Assembly (NCBI RefSeq): GCF_014595955.1
Contig: NZ_JABVCF010000014.1
Coordinates: 1 to 64,000 of the forward strand
Length of the DNA: 64,000 bases
Direction: 5' to 3'
Source of the DNA: Pseudaminobacter soli (ex Zhang et al. 2022)
GTDB lineage: Bacteria; Pseudomonadota; Alphaproteobacteria; Rhizobiales; Rhizobiaceae
Part shown: in pieces, positions 34,076-41,551 of the stretch
Numbering within the stretch: the first letter of the stretch is position 1
Layout: every line of letters begins with the position of its first letter
The notes under the pieces: generated by a model
What the model was told of the DNA's origin: nothing
The model's database searches: none
The model's input: only the letters and a program-made list of their open reading frames with translations
Translations under genes and position numbers: made by a program

Positions 34076-34101
34076 GGCCGGGCGGAGCAATCCGCCCGGC
34101 C
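34076..34101 (+). terminator. GNRA-capped hairpin terminator after curlin array gene 3
   Basis: GGCCGGGCGGA (34076-34086) and TCCGCCCGGCC (34091-34101) form a perfect 11-bp stem with a GCAA loop, followed directly by TTTTCTTCG. The stem is identical to that after gene 1. This is the most terminator-like of the three copies, yet gene 4 begins only 53 bases later with no obvious promoter. Confidence 0.75.
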
Positions 34102-34154
34102 TTTTCTTCGCGGGCTGGCATTGCCCGTCTGTTTTGTTTTCGGGGACCTAATCT

Positions 34155-35666
34155 ATGCATATGAGAACAGCTCTTGCCGGAGCCACGGCAATCAGCCTTC
34201 TTTTCTCGCTGCCAGCGCTGGCCGGCGACAATTTTTCCAATGTCGTGCAGGACGGCAGCAACAATTCGGGCAGCGTTACGCAAGGCGGAAGCCACGACGA
34301 GGCGGGTGGCAATCCGCTGGTTCCGGGGAGCGCCATAACCCAATCCGGCAGCAACCAGACTTTCACCATCCTGCAGTCGGGCAGCTACAATCAGGTCGGC
34401 ACCGGGGGCGCCGGGTTCGACCAGATGGGTGCCCGGAACCGGGCCAACATCACACAGTCGTCCGACAACAACATCGTTGGCGAGGTTCAGCAGAACCGGA
34501 CCGGCTTAAATGCGTCCAACCCGGCGAATACGCTAAACATCCTGCAGCAGGGCGGAAATGCTAATCGCGTCTCCACGGTGATCCAGACGCGCTCGGGCGG
34601 CCTGCTCACAGGCACATCTGGAAACGACGCCGATATCACGCAGACCGGCACAGCCAATCTCGTCACCGAACTGTCGCAGTCCGGTCGCGCCAACGACGCC
34701 ACCATCAGCCAGAAGGGTGACGGGAACAAGGTCAACTTCCTGACCCAGGATGGCGTGGGCAACGACGCAGTGATCGACGTCGTCGGCAACCTCAATACCG
34801 TTGATATCGACCAGGAGAGCGTAGTTTCCGGCAACGGTGCCGACGTGCACATTCTTACGGGTGACAGCAATGGCATCCGTATCGATCAGTCCGCCTTCGG
34901 TGCGGGCAACGACGCGAAAGTTGCGATTACTGATGGCGATTCCAATCACGTCGATATCTTTCAGGCGAGCCTGGTGCGCGGAAACGACGCTCTCGTAAAG
35001 ATCGAGGACGGCGAAAAGAACAACGTCAACATCGACCAGGACGGCGCCAATGCGGCCACGGTTGAAATTGTCGGGGACCGGAACGCCGCCAACCTCAGGC
35101 AAATCGGCACCAACGGCGCCGATCTGCTGGTGCGCGGCGGCGACAACTCGATCCTTGGCAACCAGTCAACGGGGATCCTGGGCAGCAACGCTTTGACCGT
35201 CACTATCAATACCGGCGACAACAATGGTGTGAGCGTCAACCAGACGGTCGGGCTGGTCGCCAGCGGCAAGAACATCGCCGATTTGACGATCAACGGCGAT
35301 AACAACCTGCTGGACATCGACCAGACCAAGAGTGGGTTCGGCGGCTCCAACAGCCTGACGGTCAGCATCTGGGGCGACAACAACAACAGCGGGCCGACGT
35401 TTCTCGGCAGCGCTGCTGCCTCTGTTGGCCTTACCCCGGGCCATCTCGTCCAGAGCGGCAGCGGCAACAGCCTCATGCTCACCGTCGGAACGACGCTCCA
35501 GTCGGACTCCAATCAGTTCGCAATGTCGCAACTCGGTGATGGGAACAAGATCACGGGCACGATCAACGGCGACTTCAACCAGGCCGCGATCCTGCAGACC
35601 GGGAACAACAACCTGACCTCGTTCACCCAGACCGGCAATTTCAACGTCATCGGGGTAAGCCAGTAA
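34155..35666 (+). CDS. Large curlin-repeat amyloid protein, array gene 4
   Basis: A 503-residue exported curlin-repeat protein, signal peptide ending LPALA-G. Early units are regular (NVVQDGSNNSGSVTQGGS, TFTILQSGSYNQVG). The middle changes to a D-rich pattern (VDIDQESVVSGNGADVHIL, IRIDQSAFGAGNDAKVAI, VDIFQASLVRGNDALVKI) with acidic residues facing alternate positions; these may bind calcium, although no classical RTX nonapeptide is present. The shared C-terminal module (LTPGHLVQSG to NVIGVSQ) closes the protein. ATG 34155 has CGGGGA eight bases upstream; ATG 34161 is also possible. Confidence 0.87.
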   Translation: MHMRTALAGATAISLLFSLPALAGDNFSNVVQDGSNNSGSVTQGGSHDEAGGNPLVPGSAITQSGSNQTFTILQSGSYNQVGTGGAGFDQMGARNRANITQSSDNNIVGEVQQNRTGLNASNPANTLNILQQGGNANRVSTVIQTRSGGLLTGTSGNDADITQTGTANLVTELSQSGRANDATISQKGDGNKVNFLTQDGVGNDAVIDVVGNLNTVDIDQESVVSGNGADVHILTGDSNGIRIDQSAFGAGNDAKVAITDGDSNHVDIFQASLVRGNDALVKIEDGEKNNVNIDQDGANAATVEIVGDRNAANLRQIGTNGADLLVRGGDNSILGNQSTGILGSNALTVTINTGDNNGVSVNQTVGLVASGKNIADLTINGDNNLLDIDQTKSGFGGSNSLTVSIWGDNNNSGPTFLGSAAASVGLTPGHLVQSGSGNSLMLTVGTTLQSDSNQFAMSQLGDGNKITGTINGDFNQAAILQTGNNNLTSFTQTGNFNVIGVSQ

Positions 35667-35721
35667 GAGGCTGTCTGAGAGCAGCGAGCCCATCCATCTC
35701 GCTGCACGCTACTCTCTTCAG

Positions 35722-35770
35722 GAGGTCGGATCGAGGTTTCAGCCTCAATCCGGCCTCTTCTTATTTTGAT
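35722..35770 (+). terminator. Intrinsic terminator of the curlin array
   Basis: GAGGTCGGATCGAGG (from 35722) pairs with CCTCAATCCGGCCTC (to 35757), allowing one G-U pair and one mismatch, followed by TTCTTATTTT. It ends the rightward array. The 3' arm overlaps the last codons of the convergent RND gene, so the same DNA serves both. Confidence 0.75.
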
Positions 35771-38700
35771 TTCGGATCGGCGCCGGCCGGTTTCGACGTG
35801 CGCCTTGCGGCTTGTAAGATGCCCATTCAGCGATCCGCTCGATGACTGCAAACAGGGCCGGGATGATGAACAGGCCGATCGTCGATGCCGCGATCATGCC
35901 GCCAACGACGGTGACGCCCACGGCCTGACGGGCTGCCGCGCCGGCGCCCGTGGCTATGGCCAGCGGCAGGACGCCGAAGATGAACGCCAGCGCCGTCATC
36001 ATCACGGCGCGGAAGCGCTGTTCGGCACCCATCCGGGCTGCTTCGGCGATCGAGTGGCCGGCTTCGCGCTGCTCCTTTGCGAACTCCACGATCAGGATCG
36101 CGTTCTTGGAGGCGAGCCCGATCAGGAGCACAATGGCGATCTGCGCATAAACGCTGTTCTGCAGGCCTGTGAGCGTCAGCGCGACACTGGCGCCCAAGAG
36201 TGCGGCTCCCAGTGACAGCACAATGGAGATCGGCAGAACCCAGCTCTCGTACTGGGCGACCAGGAAGAGATAGGCGAACAGCAGCGCCAGCCCGAAGACG
36301 ATTGGCTCCTGTCCGCCGCTCTGGCGCTCCTGGAACGACAGCCCCGACCACTCCAGGCCGTAGCCGGGCGGGAGGCTTTCGGCGGCGACGCGCTCGACCG
36401 CAGCCATGGCCGATCCCGAACTGCCGCCGGGCGCGGCCGCGCCATTGATCGTCGCCGCGACGTACGTGTTGTAGCGGGTGATCACATATGGGCCGAGCAC
36501 GGTCGATATCGAAAGGAGCGTACGCAGCGGCACCATCTGCCCGTTGCGACTGCGGACATAAAGCGAGAAGAGGTCGTCGGGGTTCGTGCGAAAGTTCGCG
36601 GCGGCCTGGAGATTGACCTGGAACACCCGGCCCTGAAGCGTGAAGTCGTTTACGTAGCGCGGGCCAAAATTCGATCCGATCGTGTTGAATATGTCCGCCA
36701 CGCTGACACCGAGCGCCTCGGCCCGGGTGCGGTCGATATTGACGAAGATTTGCGGCACGTCGGCGCTGAACGTAGTCGAGACGCCGCCGATCTCCGGCGC
36801 CTGGTTCACTTCGCCGATGAAGGCGCGCGCCACTTGGCCGATCTCTTCGGGAGGCTGGCCGAGCAGCGCCTGGAGGCGCAGATCGAGGCCCCCGACGATG
36901 CCGATGCCGGGAATGGCGGGTGGGGAAAAGACGGCGATATTTGCGCCCGGGATCGCGGCGAAGCGCGCCCTGAGCTTCGCCAGGATGGCGCCGATCTGGA
37001 GTTGCGGGTCCCTACGCTCCGCCCAAGGCTTCAATGCGGCCACAGCCAGCCCGCCGCTCGGCGTCTGGGTGCTCTGCAGGATGCTGAAGCCGGCGACCGA
37101 GATGACGCGCTCCACGCCGTCGGTTTCGGACAGGATGCCTTGCACCTCATCGATAATCTCCCGTGTCCGGTCGAGAGAGGCAGCATCCGGCAGTTGCACG
37201 TCGATGAGCAGGGCGCCCTGGTCCTCCTCCGGCAGGAAGGTGGAGGGAAGAGCGGTGAAGAGCAGCAGCCCACCGGCAAAGGCGGCGGCCAGCGCCGCGA
37301 CCGGTATGATCCAAAAACGTACGAGGAAGGCGACGATGCGGCCGTACAGGTCCCGCGTCGCGTCGACGAGGCGCGCGAACCAGCCGAGCGGGCCTCGTCG
37401 GTACCCGGACTTGGCGTGCCTCAGCAGCGTTGCGCTGAGCGCCGGGCTGAGCGTCAGCGCGACGATGGCCGAGACCACGAGGGCCGCCGAGATGGTCACC
37501 GCGAATTGCCGATAGAGCTGCCCGTTTATGCCGGGCAGGAAAGACGTCGGCGTGACCACCGCGAGCAGCACGAAGGTCGTCGCGATGATCGGACCGGTGA
37601 TCTGCGCCATTGCCCTGTGCGCGGCACCGGCGGTGGTGATCTCCGGATTGTCTTCCATGACATGCTGGACGTTCTCCACCACGAGGATGGCGTCGTCCAC
37701 GACGAGCCCAATCGCAAGCACCAGGGCGAGCAGCGTGATCGTATTCGCCGAATAGCCAAGCGCCAGCAATACGGCCATCGCGCCAAGCAGCGAGACCGGG
37801 ATGGCGACGGCCGCCACCACTGTCGAGCGCCAATCTTGCAGGAACAGGTAGGTGATGAGGACCACGATGATGAACGCCTCCGTCAGCACCTGCAGGATGG
37901 AGGCGATGCTGGCCCTCACGAACTCCGTCGCATCGTAGACGACCTCGTATTGCGTGCCCTTGGGAAAGGTCGGCTCGAGTTCCTTGAGCCGTGTCAGCAC
38001 GGCGTTGGCCGTGTTGATCGCGTTGGCGCCGGGCGCCTGGCTGATCTGCAGCATGGCGGCAGGCTGCCCGCCGAGTCTGGCGTTCGACTGGTAGGATTCC
38101 GCGCCCAGTTCGACGCGAGCGATGTCGTGCAACCGAACGATGGCGGCGCCATTGCCACCGGTACGCACGATGATGTCGCCGAACTGCCTGGGGTCTACCA
38201 AGCGGCCTTGCGCGATGAGCGTATACTGGACCTGGGTACCCGGCTCGGATGGCTGGCCGCCGACCTGGCCGAGAGAGGCCTGCACATTCTGGGATTGAAT
38301 CGCCGCGGCCACATCGTCGGGGCTGATATTGAGGGCGCTCATGCGCACCGGATCAGTCCAGATGCGCATGGAGTATCTCGACGCGCCCACCACGGTCGCT
38401 TCGCCGACACCGGAAACCCGCGCCACCGCATCAACGATCTGGGTCGAGGCGAAGTTGGTGACCTGCAGGATGTCGGTGGAGGGATCGTCCGAAGTGAAGC
38501 CGATCGCCAGAAGGAAGTCTGGAGAGCGGGTCCGGACGGAAACGCCTTGCTGCTGGACGGCCTGCGGCAGTTTCGAGATCGCGAGTTGCGCCCGGTTCTG
38601 CACATTGACCTGAGCGATATTGGGATCGGTCCCGATCTCGAAGGTGATGGAAAGCGAATATTGCCCGGCATTGGAACTGGTCGAGGACATGTAGCTCATG

Positions 38701-38924
38701 TCCTCGACGCCGTTGATCGCGCTTTCGAGCGGGCCGCCGACGACATCGGCCACAACCGATGCGCTGGCGCCCGGATAGAACGCCGAGACGCTGACGGTGG
38801 GAGGCGTGATCTCCGGATACTGCTGCACCGGAAGCCCGAAGATCGAGAGCGCGCCAGCGATGGAGATGACGATGGACACAACCATCGCAAAGCGGGTGCG
38901 GGAAATGAAGACGTCGGAAATCAC
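35745..38924 (-). CDS. RND multidrug efflux transporter (HAE-1 family)
   Basis: A 1059-residue inner-membrane RND pump, typical HAE-1 length. It begins with the family start [20 protein letters not shown] and [15 protein letters not shown], and has the proton-relay aspartates in [20 protein letters not shown]. Two sets of six helices flank two large periplasmic loops. It should expel drugs, detergents or plant phenolics through the adaptor encoded upstream and an outer-membrane TolC-like channel. No channel gene is present here. The start is a GTG at 38924 overlapping the adaptor's stop (GTGA). The C-terminus runs into the curlin terminator. Confidence 0.92.
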   Translation of the reverse strand: MISDVFISRTRFAMVVSIVISIAGALSIFGLPVQQYPEITPPTVSVSAFYPGASASVVADVVGGPLESAINGVEDMSYMSSTSSNAGQYSLSITFEIGTDPNIAQVNVQNRAQLAISKLPQAVQQQGVSVRTRSPDFLLAIGFTSDDPSTDILQVTNFASTQIVDAVARVSGVGEATVVGASRYSMRIWTDPVRMSALNISPDDVAAAIQSQNVQASLGQVGGQPSEPGTQVQYTLIAQGRLVDPRQFGDIIVRTGGNGAAIVRLHDIARVELGAESYQSNARLGGQPAAMLQISQAPGANAINTANAVLTRLKELEPTFPKGTQYEVVYDATEFVRASIASILQVLTEAFIIVVLITYLFLQDWRSTVVAAVAIPVSLLGAMAVLLALGYSANTITLLALVLAIGLVVDDAILVVENVQHVMEDNPEITTAGAAHRAMAQITGPIIATTFVLLAVVTPTSFLPGINGQLYRQFAVTISAALVVSAIVALTLSPALSATLLRHAKSGYRRGPLGWFARLVDATRDLYGRIVAFLVRFWIIPVAALAAAFAGGLLLFTALPSTFLPEEDQGALLIDVQLPDAASLDRTREIIDEVQGILSETDGVERVISVAGFSILQSTQTPSGGLAVAALKPWAERRDPQLQIGAILAKLRARFAAIPGANIAVFSPPAIPGIGIVGGLDLRLQALLGQPPEEIGQVARAFIGEVNQAPEIGGVSTTFSADVPQIFVNIDRTRAEALGVSVADIFNTIGSNFGPRYVNDFTLQGRVFQVNLQAAANFRTNPDDLFSLYVRSRNGQMVPLRTLLSISTVLGPYVITRYNTYVAATINGAAAPGGSSGSAMAAVERVAAESLPPGYGLEWSGLSFQERQSGGQEPIVFGLALLFAYLFLVAQYESWVLPISIVLSLGAALLGASVALTLTGLQNSVYAQIAIVLLIGLASKNAILIVEFAKEQREAGHSIAEAARMGAEQRFRAVMMTALAFIFGVLPLAIATGAGAAARQAVGVTVVGGMIAASTIGLFIIPALFAVIERIAEWASYKPQGARRNRPAPIRNQNKKRPD

Positions 38925-40054
38925 TGCCCGACCGCCTGCTGCTGGCTGGGCTGCACCTTCATTCCGTCCGCGAGCCGCTGGACGCCCTGCACCACGACCT
39001 GTTCGCCGCCGGACAAGCCTTTCGTCACGGCCCACCCGGCCCCCACCCGGGCGCCAGTCTCGATGCGGCGCTGCGAGACCGTGTCGTCGTCATTGAGCAG
39101 ATAGACGTAGCGTCCCTCGCGGTCCTGCAGCACCGCCGACTGCGGGACGACCGGCAGCCGTGGCGCGTTCTTCTCACGCACATTGAGCGTTACGAACTGG
39201 CCCGGCATGAGGATGCGATTCGGGTTCGGAAAAGTGAGCCGCGTTGTCACCGTTCCAGTCTGCGGGTCGACCTCGTTCTCTACGTAATCGAGCCTGCCCG
39301 GCTGCACGTAGTCGGTGCCGTTGGCGAGACGAAGCGAGAAGTCGAGTTCACTCGGGTCTAGCTCAATCTGCTGAGCGGCCTTCTGGCGCAGCGTCACGAG
39401 GAAGCCTTCGGTAATGGAGAAGGCGACACGGATTGGGTCGAGGCTGACGATGCGCGCCAGAACGCCGGACTCCGGACCGACCAGGTTGCCCTGTGTGAAC
39501 GCGGGCTTGCCGATGCGGCCGCTGATCGGAGCGGTAATGCGGGTGTAGGAGAGGTTGAGCATGGCCGTTCGAAGCGCGGCCTGTGCGACCTGCACATCGG
39601 CGACAGCAATCTCGAATGCGGCCTGAGCCTGATCGAGCGCGGATTGCGAAACCGTCTTTTGGGCGAACAACTCCCTGTTGCGGGTAAGCGTTCTCTCTGC
39701 CGAACCGCGGCTCGCCTCGGCACGGGCCACCTGCGCCTGGGCCGAGGCAACGGCCGCCTGGAACTCGTCCGGCTCGATCTCGAAGAGCGTGTCGCCCTGC
39801 TTGACCGACTGCCCGTCGGTGAAGTCCACGGCCCGAAGGAATCCCTGAACACGGGCGCGGATGTCCACTGTCTCGATGGCCTCGACTCGGCCGTTGAATT
39901 GCTCGGGGTTTGCGACTTCCTCGACCGGGATCGGCTGGACGACCACGGCCGGCGGCGGTCTTTCCCCGTCCTGCTGCGCCTGCGCCGAGGCGGACGAGGT
40001 CGCCAGAAGCAGCACCAGCAATGTAGCCGCCAAGTATCGTACGGGATTGGCCAC
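38921..40054 (-). CDS. RND efflux periplasmic adaptor (membrane fusion protein)
   Basis: A 377-residue adaptor of the AcrA/MexA type with a signal peptide ([14 protein letters not shown]). It has barrel-sandwich halves ([20 protein letters not shown] and [20 protein letters not shown]), a coiled-coil hairpin between them rich in Ala and Gln, and a beta-barrel ending [15 protein letters not shown]. It links the RND pump to the outer-membrane channel. I chose GTG 40054 because GGAG lies seven bases upstream and the signal peptide starts there; an ATG further upstream gives 15 extra residues. No regulator gene is adjacent. Confidence 0.9.
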   Translation of the reverse strand: MANPVRYLAATLLVLLLATSSASAQAQQDGERPPPAVVVQPIPVEEVANPEQFNGRVEAIETVDIRARVQGFLRAVDFTDGQSVKQGDTLFEIEPDEFQAAVASAQAQVARAEASRGSAERTLTRNRELFAQKTVSQSALDQAQAAFEIAVADVQVAQAALRTAMLNLSYTRITAPISGRIGKPAFTQGNLVGPESGVLARIVSLDPIRVAFSITEGFLVTLRQKAAQQIELDPSELDFSLRLANGTDYVQPGRLDYVENEVDPQTGTVTTRLTFPNPNRILMPGQFVTLNVREKNAPRLPVVPQSAVLQDREGRYVYLLNDDDTVSQRRIETGARVGAGWAVTKGLSGGEQVVVQGVQRLADGMKVQPSQQQAVGQ

Positions 40055-40319
40055 GCCAATGCTCCGCTGACAGGATAAGGCCAAAACCGGCCCACCCACC
40101 CATTGTTCCGGAACCGTGGTTAATCGCGCAAGGATGCTGCAGGCTCAGGCCGCGGCGGGCTCATCTGGTATCACATATTCCACCGAGTACGGCGAAGGTC
40201 GGCGCAGACCGTCGAGGTGCTAAATATCCATCACGCCTCTCATCGGGCGTGTCGAACCGACTGATCTTATGACGACGCTCAAATCGGTTGCGGCGCAGAC
40301 GCCCGGCGGAAGGCGGGGA

Positions 40320-41114
40320 TCAGTCGACAAGGACGGTGCCGCTGTTGGTGCCTCCAGCGAGGGACTCACCCCCGTCCGCGACCAGGGCGTGACCTGTCAT
40401 GTAGGACGACCGGTCGGACACCATGAACAGGATGACTTCGGCAATCTCTTCCGCCGTGGCGAAGCGGCCCATCGGCACGACATTGGAGATGGCGTGCTCC
40501 AGCGCCTTTCGTCCGCCGAGTTGCTCCGTATAGGGGTCGTTGAACGGCGTATCGACCCAGCCCGGGCACAATGCGTTGATGCGGATGCCGAAGCGCGCGA
40601 CATCGAGTGCGATCTGGCGAGTCATGGTGATCGATGCCGCCTTGCTGGTGATGTAAGCCGTCATCGCCCGGTCGAGGAAGACGCCGGAGTTCGACGAGGT
40701 GTTGAGAATCACCCCTCCCCCCTGCTTCTTCATGAACGGGATCACCGCCTGGCACGCCACGAATTGGGCGTGGACGTTGATCGCCCAGGAGCGATCGAAG
40801 CCCGCGGAGTCCACTTCCTCGACGCTGCCGGCAACTTGCACACCGGCATGATTGTGCAGGATGTCGATGTGGCCGCGCTGCCCGGCAACCTTGTCGACGA
40901 GAGAGACGATCGCACGGTCGTCGCTGACGTCCACCCGGTGCGCTTCCGCTCGCCCGCCCGCACCGGCGATCCTGTCGACGGTCTCGCGCGCCGCGGAGAG
41001 GTCGCGGTCGGTCACGATCACGAACGCGCCCTCGCGCGCCATGGCTTCCGATCCCGCTCGCCCGATGCCGGACCCCGCCGCGGTGACGATTGCCGTTCTC
41101 CCCTCGAGGATCAT
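40320..41114 (-). CDS. Short-chain dehydrogenase/reductase
   Basis: A 264-residue classical SDR. The cofactor motif is TAAGSGIGRA, the structural motif reads HNHAG instead of NNAG, and the active site is Ser in NTSSNSGV with Tyr-x3-Lys in AYITSKAA. A late VPMGRFATAEEIAEVILFM is standard. It is the last gene of the diol-dehydratase operon and is probably the enzyme that oxidises the polyol before dehydration or handles the aldehyde or ketone product. ATG 41114 is chosen because AAAGGA lies six bases upstream. It starts 17 bp after the small-subunit gene. Confidence 0.88.
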   Translation of the reverse strand: MILEGRTAIVTAAGSGIGRAGSEAMAREGAFVIVTDRDLSAARETVDRIAGAGGRAEAHRVDVSDDRAIVSLVDKVAGQRGHIDILHNHAGVQVAGSVEEVDSAGFDRSWAINVHAQFVACQAVIPFMKKQGGGVILNTSSNSGVFLDRAMTAYITSKAASITMTRQIALDVARFGIRINALCPGWVDTPFNDPYTEQLGGRKALEHAISNVVPMGRFATAEEIAEVILFMVSDRSSYMTGHALVADGGESLAGGTNSGTVLVD

Positions 41115-41131
41115 CCCCATTCCTTTCAAAT

Positions 41132-41551
41132 TCAGTAGCGACGGCGGAAGAGATTGCGGCGGCCGTAGACGGCGACCGCCTCTTCGATCAGCGCGGCGAT
41201 GGCATGGGCGCCATAGTCGCGGCGCAGCATCTCCGCGCGCTCGGAAAGCAGGCTTGGATCGGTCAGACGCCCCGGCCGCATCATCTCGTAGGTTTCGAGG
41301 ATGATGTCCTGCGGGACGTCGACCAGTTCGGCAGCTCGTTCGAGGTTGAGCGCCAGCCGGTCGCGGCCGGCGGCACGGGCGATATTGGCCTGCAGCCGCA
41401 GCACCTCGGCCGAGATGCGGATTTCAGCCGGGCCGACCTGGCCGGAGACGACGGCGTCGAGCGTCAGGCGTTCGAGCGGCATGCCGGATGCCGAAACGGC
41501 CGCTTCCGGCGCCTTCTCCGCGATCGGATAGAGATCGAGCGGGCTGTTCAT
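41132..41551 (-). CDS. Diol/glycerol dehydratase small (gamma) subunit
   Basis: A 139-residue protein matching PduE/DhaB3-type small subunits: YPIAEKAPEAAVSASGMPLERLTLD, QANIARAAGRDRLALNLERAAELV, then VPQDIILETYEMMRPGR and AAALIEEAV-type helices. In the known enzymes it wraps the large subunit in an (alpha-beta-gamma)2 complex. Its ATG overlaps the fused large-medium subunit stop (ATGA), fixing the stoichiometry by coupled translation. It is shorter than Klebsiella PddC (173 residues) at the N-terminus, the part linked with low solubility and microcompartment association. Confidence 0.88.
   Translation of the reverse strand: MNSPLDLYPIAEKAPEAAVSASGMPLERLTLDAVVSGQVGPAEIRISAEVLRLQANIARAAGRDRLALNLERAAELVDVPQDIILETYEMMRPGRLTDPSLLSERAEMLRRDYGAHAIAALIEEAVAVYGRRNLFRRRY

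Noticed and set aside
26000-35666. Repeats in the curlin genes as possible CRISPR or DNA-level repeats
   Set aside because: The periodicity is at protein level (Q-x-G-x2-N); the DNA copies differ in sequence and spacing, and they lie inside long reading frames.
36750-39104. 784-codon plus-strand frame opposite the RND pump
   Set aside because: Antisense shadow of a strongly supported RND gene; composition is Arg/Asp/Gly-rich without any domain.
40232-40253. CACGCC/GGCGTG hairpin between the SDR gene and the efflux adaptor
   Set aside because: Only six base pairs and no U-run on the strand of the SDR operon, so it is not convincing as a terminator.
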